A DNA stretch of 64,000 nt from Calliopsis andreniformis (taxonomy: Eukaryota; Arthropoda; Insecta; Hymenoptera; Andrenidae): the NCBI RefSeq assembly GCF_051401765.1, contig NC_135073.1, positions 5,456,001 to 5,520,000 of the forward strand. Reading direction: 5' to 3'. This document shows positions 1 to 14,200 of this stretch, piece after piece. The translations under genes and the position numbers were made by a program. The stretch's first letter is position 1, and the number at the start of each line of letters is the position of its first letter. Below the pieces are notes generated by a model. It saw only the letters and a list, made by a program, of their open reading frames with translations. It ran no database searches and had not been told where the DNA came from.

Positions 1-3000
1 ATAATACAAATAAAAACCCTTAATTAACAAGTAGCTATAATCAATACAGCTATATAAGCCATATAAGGTACGATGGATATTAACAATAAAAAGATTTGAC
101 ACTTCATATTTCGAAAAAGAATATAGAATTGAAGTTTGCCTTAGAATGGTTACTCAATTGATATTGATAACGATATCATGACCAAAAATGTTTTTCTTTC
201 AAAAGCTGAGAAACCTAGTCTGAACAGTCAGAGAATGTAATTATAACACTGAATAACGACATTAGAACTGAATTTAATAGCGATTGTTCTTTAAAATTTA
301 ATGTTACGATTTTAGTTCTACAGTAAATCTAGAAGTATAAAAGACCAATTTATATTATTATATTACCCATTCAAGAGGCGGCCATATCATAGCATTAAAT
401 AATAATGGACGAGACTTGACAGACAAGTGCAAGCAAATATTCTATAAGTTAATTATTTACTGATATTGTAGCGCAGACAATCGACATGACATGAAGACTA
501 TTCCAAAATTAAACTTGCTATTAATTACTAGTGTCGTCAAAATAATGAGTATTTCACGAATAACAAAAAATGTAGATCTACAGGTGTATATAAACATAGC
601 AGGAACTTATAATTAGAATCTTCAAGTATTTATTTCTTGGACCACTTCAACAGAACAACCTAGCTGTTCCTAGATCGGACAAACTGTTTCGAAAATTTAT
701 GCAAAATTGCGCACGCTTTCTGCATCGAAAACGCCCGAACGCGACAAAGATGTAGATTATAAACGACAACTTACCAGAGCAGTGGGGTTGTCATAAAAGA
801 GGAACAGGAAGTGCAGCGAACGGAACCCCGTGGCGGGCGATAAAAATTTATATCGGGGTATTCGCCTCGGTCGGATAGTGAATTCAAACGGGCGTGTAAT
901 TGGCAGTATCGTAAAAAAAGACTCGCGGATCGAGGGGAGAGGGGTAAGTTGGTCCAAGGAGATGAAGGAAAATACGCGAAGAGACGAAGGAAAAGAAAAG
1001 AAGTCGAGGGGTTCTCCTGTCCCCATAATTTTTTATCCTGAAACCGCTCCTCGTTTCTTCCGAACCGGCGATATTGTTAATATGCAAAGGAGCTTCGGAA
1101 AAATAGGGTGGCGAGAAATAAGGAGATAACTGGGAGGAACCACGGTGCGCCTCTCTTCCGCAGGATTATCATGTTAGTGGAATATTACGAGCCTGCTTAC
1201 GACACACTTCGATATCAGCAATTTTGTTTTACATTATCTAGGCACGTTCTTTTAATGATCCTTGAGAAGCAATCTAAACGATCCAATACAAATGTTGAAT
1301 AAACGTTAGGTTCACAGGTTTCGACTTTAGCAGGTACATACACTATTTGTCTGTAATAAATGTAGGTTTGAGTACTGTATACACTGGTAAATTATTTTCT
1401 AATTGTACTATAATATTATTTTAAAGAAAATGGTTTAACATACGTCATTTGTTAAAAGTCTTAATTGTAAGCATTCGAGTGTTTATATGAGCCATTAAAT
1501 ATTATTTTAGAACACATGAGTAAATAACAAAATATGACTGGTGATATAGTAAAAATAAATTGTATTTATTGTATCATTATAATCAATGGTGAAATAAACG
1601 ACGTTCTACATCGCTATTTCCTTACCACTTAATTTTATGAGTTATTGAAATATATAAGTAACCAATTTCTGTTGAAAATTTATACTCAACTAAAAAGTAC
1701 AAGACAGCATGTAAAGTAAGCCGTGGAGAGAAAAAATAAATTAAGGAAGCTTATAAGAATATTTTAAAGAACTCATGAGAGGATTGAAAAACAAACACTA
1801 AATTTAAAAGACCTGAACGTATATTAACTATTACTATTATGACATATATAAAAATTGTGATTCTTACTTTATAAGACTACGCAGAAAAAAAAAATTCAGA
1901 AAACTTGGAAAACTCAATTCGAAAGTTATGAAAATGATGGCTCAAAATTTTAATGAATGTTACAACGCTATTTTCAGCATCTCGAAAAATAACGATATCG
2001 ATTTCAATATTTTCAAAGGATCTCAAAGGATCTCTGTGTTAGAAATCTAGTAAAAAAAATCGCCATGTTTCGTTTCGATAAGTCTCACTTGAGACTGTCT
2101 AAGCTCGTTTAATCAGCGACGAAACAATGTTCCGGGGCGATAGAGGGCACGGAACAGTAGTTCAACGAATTGTTTTGATAAGTTGCGGAGACAATACGTC
2201 GTTAAGGTGCCGAGGATTTCTCGCGCAGAAGGGAGAAAGTAGACGGGCGAAGGTGGATGGAGGAAGATGATTCGCGTCCTCGAAAAGGGGGTGGCAAGGC
2301 GGAGAGGGGGTAAAGCGTGGAAGACGATGAGGATTCTCCAAGTTTAGATTAAACTCACCGCGGATAAATATTCGTAATGGAGCGCTAGGGTGCTATAAAT
2401 TAGCATGCTGCCCTCTCTTGTCCTTTCCCGATTCGACAATCTGTACACCGGGGCCCGTTACCGTCTACCATAAACTTCCTCTTTTCTCCGTCACCGTGCT
2501 GCCCGTCGATATACAGAGGAACTTGGCCGACAAACTTCGACGAAGACGGTCGTTTCGCCCACGAAACTTCGCGTCGACGCGATAAGAGAGACTTCTCAGA
2601 ATATTTTGATTTTGATTGCTGGGGATGCTATACCGCGACGTTTTATTGTTTTCCATTCATACATTTTTGTGAGAATTGAACGTTGTATGGACTTCTAGAT
2701 CACTAACGAAATTCTAATAATGTTATATAATACGTTAGTGAGGCCAAGTGTTAAGATAAAGATAAAGGCTGTGTCATTTAGGAGCTTAAAAGTCTGTTTC
2801 TAGATTTTTAGGATCTAGTAGCAATGTACATAAAAAGGACGAATAAATTTATAAGTATGAGAATGGAGTCACTATTTTGAGTATCTCATTTAGAACATAC
2901 AAGTAAAAAAGGACACAAAATACGTGGAAAATAAACTACTCCATCACATATGTGTAAAATCTCTTATATCTGAAACAAATCAATATCGAATGAACCAAGC

Positions 3001-3689
3001 CTAAGAATGTATCTAACGTTTTTGAAGTCCTATCAAACATACTGGTAATGTTACTTGATTTCCTCCTAGGACACTCTTATATACATATAAATAGTAATAA
3101 TATACAGACTATAATATACAGCAGCAACGTGCATACTATAGTCATCAAAGTAGAATTATTTGTTGAAATGCTATACATTTCTAAGAAATCCTTTCAGCAT
3201 TCGTGGTTAGAGTGCAAGTGATCTCATTCTTGGGTTCCCATAAATCCAACAAACGCTAGATCTAATTGAGGCATAGTGAAAGGATTCGAGGATTCGCAGA
3301 TCTACGTCACAGATCGTATGGGAAGACACTTTCGGTCGCAACGCAGAATGAGTGGGGAAGTAAACCGCTATTAATCCAGCAGCGGAATTGAGTATTATTA
3401 GGGGATACACGGGGAGGATTTGCGGCGGGCCGGGTTTGAAATCTCTTTCCGCCGTATCTCAGGAATATCGGGTAATCGTTACTTTACGTACTGGCGAGAA
3501 AACTCTTTCCCCCTTACGGCGCCTCTCTATCTGCGAGATTAGACCAGACGCGGATTTACTTTGTTTTATTGGGCGGGCCATCCCCCCAACGATCTGACCT
3601 GAAAGGGACTTAATTGGTGTTGCGGGATTGCTTTGATACCGCAGAAGCGGCCAGCCCGTCGAATTCCTATTCAGGAGTTCCAATCTGGA
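1..3689. other. Non-coding; AT-rich with islands at ~700-1150, 2100-2650 and 3200-3690
   Basis: The islands are CpG-containing and the spacers are strongly AT-rich. The 3200-3690 island carries TATTAATCC and similar homeodomain-type cores. The open frames at 757-1129 overlap on both strands and show Arg/Ser/Phe skew, so I treat them as chance. No gene is supported. Confidence 0.6.
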
Positions 3690-4226
3690 GCGATTCCTCC
3701 CTGACCACGCGTGCATGAGCGATTCTAAGATATTTACCTCTAATTGGCGTGTTTGCGACTTCTCTTCATCACAGTGTCCTTAACGGCCCCAACGTGAATT
3801 TTATAATTTTCCTAGGAGCAACTCTTTCATTTCCTCATAGTAGCGAGATGTCACTAAATGGGGAAAGTCATTTTTGGAAATACGAAGGAAAAATACAGAA
3901 TTTTGGTACTGATGTTTCTAACTCCAAATTTCAATTCATTACTGACCACATATGTGTGAACAATTCTAAGAGAGATATTTATTTTTTATTGGAATCTGTT
4001 TACGATTATTTTCTCCCTCTATCAGGAAGTGTCTTCGACAGACATCGCGAATTTTCTAATTTTCCTCATATCCATTTCTTAATTCTCTCATAGGAACAGA
4101 TGAGATGTCAGTAGACATCAAGAAAGAGAGTAAGATCAATGGAAATACTAAGGAAGAATAAAAGAAGCCGACAATGACGTTTCGAATCCCAAAGGTGTCT
4201 CTCGATCTCAATACATCTCGACCGTG
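3690..4226. repeat. Degenerate tandem duplication, unit ~240-275 bp, two copies
   Basis: A series of collinear matches links copy A (about 3690-3945) with copy B (about 3930-4226): TGACCAC at 3702 and 3943, ATTCTAAG at 3722 and 3963, CGTGAATTTTATAATTTTCCT at 3793 against CGCGAATTTTCTAATTTTCCT at 4046, CTCATAG at 3834 and 4087, GAGATGTCA at 3845 and 4102, and GGAAATAC at 3876 and 4141. The offset drifts from 241 to about 276 through small indels, so the duplication is old. A 114-codon open frame runs through both copies on the + strand, but nothing in it resembles a known protein. Confidence 0.6.
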
Positions 4227-7200
4227 TCTGCGACGTAATAGAGAAAAAAGGCTCCTTCTTCGATGCTCACGGGGCTGCTTTCTGGATTGAAGTGGATTAA
4301 TTGGTTGAACACTCACGGGGGTTAGAGCGCGACCACTCCACCTGCCCTCCCCCATTCAATTACTTGTGATCTTTACCGCCAACCCTTCGAGACCTCCGGA
4401 TATATTTCGCCGCTGTGAAAATTGGTCCCTGTGCCACCCCCTCGCGTCGAGGGAAAGGTGCACCGTCGCTGTTATCCCTCCGAATAAGAAAACCTCACCA
4501 GGGGACCTTTTGACGCGTTCTCAACATGACTACCATATCGATCGTGATATTTCTGAACACAAAATCAGTTTTCTGTCGTAGTATTAAAACATACTAATAA
4601 TATTGGTGGCTTTAGTACAGTCCATTGATAATTATAATTTATTATAGATTCGTATTTGATTGTCATTACATTTAACTTCATTGTCAGTAGCTGAAATGTT
4701 CAAGTCTTGTTAAAGTGGAACGAAGAAATCAAAATTGTTTCACTATCTTTTAATGACAAAAGTATTTATTTTCAGTTTTTCTAATTATGTCTACACACTT
4801 TATGTCAAAACAATCTTTGAAGAACTGATGAGATTTTGAATTTTTTACTTTTTATTTTCTAAAATATATTTAAAAATTTTGTATTTCTTAATGTCTTATA
4901 TACTTAAGGCTGAAAATGATTCTTCATCTTTCCTTTTAGAACAGAATTTATGAAGGTGGATAATTAATTTTATTTTTCAAATAATCCCATTTTAGAAATT
5001 TTTTATCGTTTAATATACACTTTATTTTGTAAAATAAAAAATGTAACGAAATGTTTTTATATATAATTTTAAGTATTATTTTAGTTTCATAGATTAAAAA
5101 GGAACTATACAAAAATGTATAATGTTTGAATAACTTGCAAGACTTCTAAGAGCTTCTTCAGAAGTATACGATTAAAAAAAAAGATTCTACTCTTATATAT
5201 ACGTACATAATTTTATTCTAATGTTAATAGTGTTTATAATAATGTCAACTTTCCTTCACTGTAAAAATTCTAGACACAGTAACCTTAATCGCATAAGAGT
5301 AAAAGCTAGCTTATTATTAGACAATAATGAACGGACGCGCTTTGGTATTAACTGCTACGACGTATTCCAGCCGTAACAGTAAAGTTTCTTAGCCTCGAGC
5401 ATCCTCAAGAAGACCCTTCGTCCACACTTTTCAGAGAAACTAATTTTCCTTCAGAAAGTTTTCTTCGAATACTTGTCCTTAGGTCTGTTCAAATCCCGTT
5501 TCGGACATCAAAATATTCCCACACAAATTGGGCGTGAGCTTTTTTCATTTACACTTAGCGCTCAACTGCGGAGGTCGTATAATTCAACCCTCGTTCGTCC
5601 AACACCTGTTGTATATACACTGAGTTCCGTGATATTTCTTAATTAAACATAGCCTCAAGTTAAAAATGAAATTAAACAGAAGCCAGTATTTTTCGTCGCC
5701 GCCAACCCTTTCGACTAACTCCTACATTTCTCGACAATGGCGAATAAGGCTACACGCCGTCGTGCACCCGTTCCCCAACCCTTTAGCGCTTTTCGTGGAC
5801 TATACATATTTCACGGTGAAATAATTAAACGCCGCTGGACCGCGAGTCGACTCGACTCGACCCGACCTCCAGACCTGCCTCGGTAATTATTAATTAGATC
5901 GTGCGTGCCTTAACAGTTTCGACTCTCGATTCCTCGATAAGCTGACCATTGATGGATTGGGGTGCACAGGAATTCGTGAAAATCGATAATGTATCTAGCA
6001 AACAGAATTCTAGCATTTACCTTATTTGCTGTGTTTTATATCATGCTGGTGTGAAATGAAGAAATGCTAATTGATTGATAGTGGTTTCTTACAAAAAGTA
6101 CTTAAACAGTCAAATAAAGATAGCACTCTTGCAAAACTGAGAATTGAATTTTTATATGGTTTAATATTAGTGTAGTGAAGAATGTAGGTAATCTTCAAAT
6201 ATTTTGGAAAATTTTTGTTCACGGAGCTATCAGCCTTAAAAAATAGTGATATTAAAGAAAAGCTTTCAACTTGGTTTAGATATGATTTTACAATTAGTAA
6301 AAAATTAATGTGATTCACCCAAAGAATCTTAAGAAGAATTATTTTTCAAAGAATCCTTACAAAATGTAAAGCTTAATTCAAGTCAGTGACTTCTTAATTG
6401 TTTGGAACAATTTCAAAAAATTCGTTGAATTTTTCTTGAAAACAATTTTGGAAATCCTTTAGCCATCATTTTGGCAATTGCTCTTTCAATCTGCCATGTT
6501 TACGCGGCGCTAATTCTCGGAGATACTGTCAACTCTACTGCGATTATCAATTGCCTTGTCAATTACACCCCTGTCCAGGAGCAACGTGCACATGCCACCG
6601 AACCCTTCTATGAGCCCCTTTCGTCTCTCTCTGTGATCGAACCCCAAGCCTAGACTGATCGCAACGAGTTATTTAATTACTACGATCTATCACCAGCTGT
6701 CGGCTTCCGGTCTATAATGCATGATCGATCGTTACTCGACTTTCCTGCAGGCGAAATCCTTTGACACTCCCTTGTTTAATCTGTTGAAGAATAAAATCTT
6801 GTAGGTCTCGAATTTGTTTAACACAGTTATCGCTACGAGGTTTACTTATGCAGCATGTTGGATGCACTCAAAAATCTGATAACGGAAGGAATTGATACCC
6901 ACATTTCTATAAATAGTTTCATAAAGTTATTGAATCTTTTCCTATATTTTTCTTTCATAATTAAATAATAGTCAGTCACATTTAAGTAATTCACATATTG
7001 TTGACCGATGATCCACGCTTTGAGTTACGGGGTAGTTCTGCTCATTAGTCGAGCACATAATATTTGAGCCATTTTTTATACTTAAAATATTAATAGACTG
7101 TTGTCAGCCTCTGAGGACGGTTTTGATAGAATATACTGGTCTCAAATATGTTGCAGAAGTAACTAAATGTATACATTTAATCGAACGAACCTACATATTC

Positions 7201-8511
7201 CGCATAACTACATACGTAAATGAAAGGACGTAGAGAATGCAGAAAAATGTCGTGTATCAAAGATCATATTAACCATATTAACTCAGGTTTTCAAACCCTG
7301 TCCCGATAATCAACGTCATTCCATTCCTAATTACAATCTGAAACTGAACTCAACAAATCAAACTCCTGAATTTCCCCAATTTCCCTTCCTTTCTCGAAGT
7401 CTAATACGTTCGATGAAAATTAAATCTGGATGAGGCACAACGAAATTCCTTTATTTCAGCGGATGTTCGTAGTTAGCGATGCTCAGGTTCAAAGAGGCGC
7501 GTCTGGGTATTTAGACATGAAATTTTTAAATGATGGAAGGGAGGGCCATGGAATCGATTAAGATATAAGTTTCACAAGGCAGAGGGAGGCGGAACGAGCT
7601 CGCTTGGCTTTTTCATCGTCATTTTTATCGGCGCGGATAAGACAGTCGAGCTAATTCGCATTCCCCTTGATGTCTGCCTGAGTTAACAGTTTTAAGGGAT
7701 GAAACGCGTATAGATCGAAGGCTGGGAACGTCGTTGGCGGAGGCGGGCGACGGTTTGGTGGAGTGGCAGGGACGAGGGGTCGGCGACGAGGAAAGGAGGC
7801 GAAGCAAGAAATTGATATAGCATACGAAAATGAATTGCCCCTTTGCCGAAGAATGTTCCACGGCAATCTGCCTGGTGCCTCGCTTTTTTATACTCTTTAT
7901 GCTCATTTTCAATTTTCGTCTGTACCGCTGATCTTCTCGTGTTGTGTATAAAACCATACGGTACCGTTAGATCGACTTGTTCCTCCATTTTTGCATTTTT
8001 CAATGACTCACATGGAACACATTTATCAGAGGATAGATCAATTTAATGTTACTAAAGAGACGTTGTTAGTAAAAAATTACGATATTCACTAGTTAGAAAT
8101 AGATATGTATGTGATGTTGTTAATATATTCACTAAGTTTTGGAGTTAGTTATTAAAAATAAGCTTTCTAAAATTCTTTCTTGATACTGGGTCAGAGGTCA
8201 TTCTTAAATTTATAGGGAGGGACACATTTCTGAGGCTGACTCGTGCTCATAGTGACTCACTTAGGGCTTATCGAGAATGCGAGTGATAGTGCACGTAAGC
8301 AAAACCCCTTCGCTTTAATTGCAAGGTTTCAGTGAATATAGCAACGAGCTTATAACGAGCGATTTATTGTACACGTCAGTCATATCTCTGGTAAGATTAT
8401 ACTGTGCTTGTAGTAATAATTCCCCTAGAAATATGTATCTTCGGCTCTGAATCAAATGACTAGTAACTTATAACTAGTAGCTTAAACTGATCGCTAGTAA
8501 CTTAATCCATA
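4227..8511. other. Non-coding; islands at ~4230-4560, 5320-5960, 6480-6740 and 7440-7970
   Basis: The 5320-5960 island contains GAGTCGACTCGACTCGACCC at about 5848, followed by TAATTATTAATTAG near 5885, a tight run of homeodomain cores. The frames at 7625-8003 read on both strands and are island artefacts. The intervening sequence is AT-rich and featureless. Confidence 0.55.
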
Positions 8512-8572
8512 CAGTAGAACCACGATTAGCCGAGTCTTAATTATGCACAGTCTAGTTTATTCGGGATTACTG
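8512..8572. mobile_element. Short pogo/Tigger-like inverted-repeat remnant
   Basis: It starts CAGTAGAACCACGATTAGCC, close to the pogo/Tigger terminus (CAGTAGAACCTCGATTA...). It ends, read on the minus strand, CAGTAATCCCGAATAAAC, which is imperfectly similar. A further CAGTAGAATATCGATT begins at 8604 in the same orientation as the left end, so a second or nested copy may be present. The target-site duplication is not clean. Confidence 0.4.
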
Positions 8573-8604
8573 TTACATATTCAGTGTAACGACAATAAGA
8601 GAAC

Positions 8605-11180
8605 AGTAGAATATCGATTGGGACTAAACTCAGAGTTTATAATAGTGTACGAAATAATAAAATTAGCCATCAAAAGTATACTCTAAGCTTAAGTCTTGTG
8701 TTAAATCAATTAAGTGATGTCTTACTATAGTTCATTCCACAGATTTCTTACAGGCCTGTAATTAATCACACAAACCATAATACACAATAAATTTACAACT
8801 ATAACGTATATTACTCTTTAACCGATTGTACATGCTGGATACTTGATATATGCATCAATCAACTCATCAGTGAGATATAATTCTATAGCAAGGAAATACA
8901 ATATTCCAGAACACTCTCAGATTCATCGGGACAAGTCGTTCTGCCGCGATTACAATTAGAATATAGCGGTCGGGCGAAAATAGGGATCCAATTCGAATTT
9001 AAAACGATGTCAAGCAGAGGGTGGGGTCGAAGAAGATAAATTTCAGCGAAGGGACAAGGAATCAAGAATCCAGAGAGCTCCCAGAAGCGAGTGAACGGCG
9101 CGAGATAGGGCCGTGTTCGTTCTGTTGCTTATTTGTCGCCGGAGAAACGAAACGAGCCGGGGAAATGGTGAATCGCCTCGAGGGGGTGGGGTTGAAGTCG
9201 GGGGATTCTTCGATACGGTACAAATAACACTCGCAGACGACGACCCCCTCCCCCCTTTCCCTCTGCTTCACCACATTCAAGCTTGCTGCGGCAACCCTCG
9301 ACTCTTCCATTCAGCCCAGAAGTCTTCCATTCGGGGTTCGATGAATTCGTAGATGTTATCGGCTGTGAAGAAATTCGATACTTTGGGAACACTGCTGCAG
9401 AATCTGAAATTGCGTTGCTGTGGTGGATCTAGAATGCCCTTTCGCGAACTAGAGATAGCTTTAAGGAGTTGCGCCACCCTTACAGCTTCGAACAATTTAA
9501 ATTCTTGGTTTTCCGCGAACTGATAGGTAGACCTTCAACCCTTCAAAATACTGTACAAAAGGTGTCGCTGAAGAACTTGTAGTAATACCGTTAAAGTAAA
9601 AGTACAGCTTAAAGTAGACGTATGTGTAACAGACCACAGTAGACGGTTGAAATATGGAGTGCATTTTTTTAAAATTACGCTTTTTGATTAGGTATCAGAG
9701 TTCGGATGTCTATCCTTAAACTGATTTTTATAAAGTTTGTCTGGGAAACTTATTTTTTATTGTCATTTTTTCGATACTTACTATTACTATCTATTACCAA
9801 ACAAGGATGTAAGGAAACCTTCTCTTTTCTTATTACGAATATACATATGAAATTCTATTTTTTGTATAGCTTATTGTGCGTCCTATTGATTGTACAAATT
9901 TTATTTCGATCAAGTAATTAATCTTGACTTTGGTTTGAAAAAGTAGCCTCAGTTTTTACGTCATCAGAGTGACATAATTCCTTAGAGAACCTAGAATAAT
10001 GCTGCATATTTTATACTACTTTCTAATTAGAATAATTATTTAAGATATATCGCAAATAATTAATTAATAAAAATTCTCATAAAAATATAAGTATTTTAAT
10101 CATACGGGTGATCCATAGGTTTCATTATCGTATCAACAATCACCTTAACAATGCTAGAATAGTTTCATCGTTAAAAAACCACTACAATCAGATATTTCGC
10201 GCAAAGGGAATACATGGCATTTTTATATTTCAAGCCACTTCTTCTTTGTTCTCCTTCTGACAATGGGTCAGTTGTGCAGTTACACGAGTCGTTTCGGCGT
10301 GGGCAAGAAGGGGACGAAGAAAAGACATCGATCCTGGGACAGGGGGGCAGAGCGATGCGAGGTTTCTGGTGCGGTTTAATTGATATTTTAATGGATTGCC
10401 GTGCGAAAAAAGGAGGTCCTTGAAAATCACTTCCGGTCGCGAACGGAAAACAAAAGAATTAATGGGAAAACCGTAGAGAGATCCTTCCCCTTGCTATTTC
10501 CCTTCCAGGGTTTTCACGGCTATCAATAGCGCCGTCGAGAATTCGGGCCCGGTCAAACGCTTCCTGTTATAATTTATTTAAATTAGCCCCGGGATTATTC
10601 ATGAAAAAGTTACGACGGAGGTGAACCGACACGTTCAACGGGGACGTCGCTCGATATCACTTTATCTTTCCCCCTCCACGCCACCTTTGCGAGATTAATA
10701 TGGCTTTATTAATGCATATTTGACCGAAGTGCCGGTATTGCGTTTAGACGAGTAAGAAGTTTCCCTGGCTGCGTGACGTCGCCGAGGCTTTACGCCTCCC
10801 CCCAACCCCCGGCTGATCGCATTCATTAACCGAAAATTTGCTATTTTCGACAAAGGAAATTACGTTACCCCTCAGACATATCGCCCCGAAATCTCGTCAG
10901 GGAAATTTTTAATACGATCCTTCTATGTAAAAAGATTCTCAATGACGGCAGAGCTGAACATACACAACGGGCGGATTTGATAATTGGATACGCGAGGGTG
11001 GTGCACGGTAGATTTTTCTACTTACCGCGAGAACGGTGCTCAGAAGCACGTCCGTAACGAACAAACGTTTCTAGAATACCTGGTACCTACGGCGCTGGAA
11101 AAAATATGGGAAACCCTGTCCTTGGAGGCGGGGGTGGCCCGCGAAGGATGGGGTGGGATAGGCGGGGTAAGTACGTCGAT
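8605..11180. other. Non-coding; islands at ~8880-9530 and 10200-11180
   Basis: The 8880-9530 island has mutually overlapping frames on both strands without family resemblance. The 10500-10880 part has the most enhancer-like composition of this block. A consensus splice donor, GGG|GTAAGTAC, occurs at 11167 on the + strand, but no acceptor-bounded conserved exon is evident. Confidence 0.5.
10690..10785. promoter_or_regulatory. Cluster of homeodomain/POU-like and CRE-like motifs
   Basis: Within about 100 bases lie GATTAATATGGCTTTATTAA, an octamer-like ATGCATATT and a CRE-like GCGTGACGTCGC near 10771-10782. The surrounding 10500-10880 stretch is balanced in composition and shows no coding frame, as expected for an enhancer. 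Motif density alone is weak evidence. Confidence 0.25.
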
Positions 11181-11276
11181 GCACACGCGCACACGCACGC
11201 GAACGCCGCTCTCTCGCCAGCTCTCCCTCTCCCTCTCCCACCCTCTCTCACTCTCTCTTTCTCTTTCTCCTCCTCT
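11181..11276. repeat. Simple-sequence tract: CA/CG alternation followed by CT-rich tract
   Basis: A purine-pyrimidine alternating run (GCACACGCGCACACGCACGCG, 11181-11201) is followed by CTCTCCCTCTCC-type polypyrimidine sequence (11221-11276). The first half can adopt Z-DNA and the second triplex DNA in principle. The several overlapping open frames over it are low-complexity artefacts. Confidence 0.85.
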
Positions 11277-14200
11277 ATGCTCGTACGCGAGCCAAGCAAG
11301 CGCAAGGGTTGAATTTTAATTATTTTCTCTTTGGTAGGTATAATATTTCAATGCTCGCAGGAGCCTGTCCGGCCAGGACTCGCCTCTCGCTGCCATTTCT
11401 GTCAAGTAATGTTATTATAATTATACTCGTGTGTGCTCGGTCGGTCATTTCTTGTACCACCCCCGTGCCCATCGCACCCCTTTGTCTCTGTCTTTCTCTT
11501 CTTTCACCTTTTCCACCACCACCGACCGGCTCCTCTGTCGTTGCCCTCTCTTCTCCTTTTTACCTCGCCTTTCTCGTCCCTCTGCTCTGTTCGACGTCCT
11601 CCATGTCCCATGTATTGTGCAATTAAAACGTCGTAATTGTCCTTTGGAATTTATCTTGAAATTGGTAGCTTGCCAGGCTTTCATCTGACTCGCGTCTGAC
11701 ACGATAACTCGCGATATGAAACGCTGGGGGATATCAATGCGAAAGATTACGAGCATCTTGTGGCAAAAGAATATTTAAAAATTGATATCTTTCAATTTTA
11801 TGAAAATGATAGATTAATAGGTACTATGAAAATTAGCTTCTGGAGTTGAGCTCTCAGCTAAGACGTTTTTAGCGGTAACCTGTGTATGATTGTAGTATAA
11901 GTATAAGCAAATGTTCATTATTAACCGATTTAAAAGAAATTCTCAGCACTTGCTGAGTAATTGCCCGATGCAAAGGTATACACGAATACTTTGGCAAGTA
12001 GACATTAAAAGATTGTCTAACTATCGTCTTTAGCGAAGGATCCTATAGTAACTTCCGTCGAGCAGTAATTTTCAAAGTAACTCCGATAACAAGTCCCAAC
12101 ATCATCCGCGTGCGACTAAAAGCGTTCAAACCTTTCGTATTCTGCTCAGATTTGTGCGGCGGAAAGTTTCCACTTCCGAAGGACACGCAATAATCCTGCC
12201 CCGCGAGTCCGCGGACCGCCGCGACGAGGAAAGAGAGCCTGAAAGAGGCGCGGAAAGAGAAGGACGGACTCAGATATGGTCCAACCAGTGTATTAGATTT
12301 GCTTTCTAGGACACTTTAATCAAAATGTACCTATGTAAATTTTTGAATACACATTCCTCGTCTCCTGCGATGTTTGTATAGGTCAGGCGAAGGTATTTTC
12401 CTGGCGAGCCGCCGTCGACGTCGCCATTGCGTCCCCGTGAATTAAAGAATTTGCAATTCTGAAATTCAGGTGATCGCATACACACACCCACAGACCTACA
12501 CACAGGCTATCCGGTTTTATCTCTTTCGTCCGAGGGGTAAGTATCGACCGAGGCCGCCTCGAGCGTGGATACAGGGGGCTCGTTCTTTGGACCCAGACGC
12601 GATTCTCAATTCCCCCGCCACCTTTGTGAATGTTAATTTTTTAATATGAACGTTTAACGATGCACAATGTACATTGCTTTTCGCGTTTTATGAAACTGTC
12701 ACGGATACTCTGGAATTAGATTTTGAATACTGCGAACAATTTTCTTCGATGTACCTTAAGTAAGTAAGTAATCAGTTTAGTAGGATTGAAGAGAGAGCTA
12801 TGTAAGGTTGGTGTCGTTGTACGAGTAATTGTCTACGTATGGCTTACACAGGTAAAATACCTTGTGAACTTGGCATGCTTATTATATTATAGATATTCTG
12901 TCTATTTGATAAAAATATGCATTCCAGGATACAACAAGAAATCTACAGTATTTTATAATATTAACATTTATAGAATTTTTTACTACACATTATTTTCTTG
13001 TCATAGGATCACATATTCTTAGCTATTGTGCTTACATGCACTAAGGAATAATATTCTTCTCTGATTTTCTAATGTGCTAATACATCACTTTTGTCAGTGA
13101 CATATTTTTCCTTCATACAATTTCAAATGAGCAGCTTACAGAGAAAAAATTTTGTGTTAATACACAAAAATGGGTACCAATCAAAATGTTCAATATAAAA
13201 AAGCGTACAATTTCAATATGCAGTGCCAAAAGTTTCGAATTATTTCTCAAATTAAGCAAAATAAACAATTTTGGTAACAGTTATTAGTCACCTTAATTTA
13301 TTACGTTCGTTTGATATAAAAGATTTTGTAATTATAGTTGACAATATTTCATGCCGAATGTAGGGACCTACTTTGCTACATAGTATAACTTGAACAGAAG
13401 TCACTAAGTGATCTTGAACATCTGATAGACAGTGTACATAGAACAAAATTGACATAGATAACTTCTCTACAACTAACACGTACGATTAGCTCCAATGAAA
13501 TTACAGATACACATAGATATAGAAAGATAAACAGGTAGATCATCTAACGTCGACTACATTTCCATGATTAAAATCGAGATGATCAGTTCCTCCTTTTGTC
13601 CGGAAAAATCTGCGAAGATTTATCTGTCAGTAGCCAGGGCGTCGACCTGAAAGAACGATACTTATCGTTCGCGTTGGAACGAAACAGGAAAATCCATATG
13701 AATCATCTGATGCAACGCGCTCAGCACGCGCGTACAGTATCTCTTACGTCTGGACGAACGACAGAAGAACACAAAGCTAATGCAATTTTGCAATTACACG
13801 GAATTCGCGGTGTTCCCTGTTCCCAGTGAGCCAGCGAGGGCTCAGAGGAATGCCAGCAATACCGCGAGAATATTTAAATTTCGTTTCGTTTCCGCGTCGT
13901 TATTCTTTCATCCACGGTCCGCCGGCATCAACCCCCCGTCGGTGATTAATTGGTAAATCCAATCGGCGAGGACGCAAAGGATGCTGCCTTTCATACCCTC
14001 GCTAACTTTCTGAGAGAATGAATTCTGATCTACCCTCGCCCTGGCGCTTCAAAAAGTAGAATTCTTTTAGCTACAAAATTTCTAGGTTGCTCTCTGAGTC
14101 TGCTTTGACTAGATAAGCAAGTACTCAGCGACATATGAATGACAGCAGCGTAGTTCACAAGGCTACGCTTACAGTGGATGCGTGTTCTGATGTATTGCAG

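Noticed and set aside
5478..5500. B-box-like GTTCAAATCCCG
   Set aside because: The flanking bases do not form a T-stem and no A box lies 30-60 bases upstream.
10984..11319. 111-codon + strand frame containing a consensus donor at 11167
   Set aside because: The frame runs into CA and CT microsatellite sequence and shows no conserved motif; one good donor is expected by chance in 64 kb.
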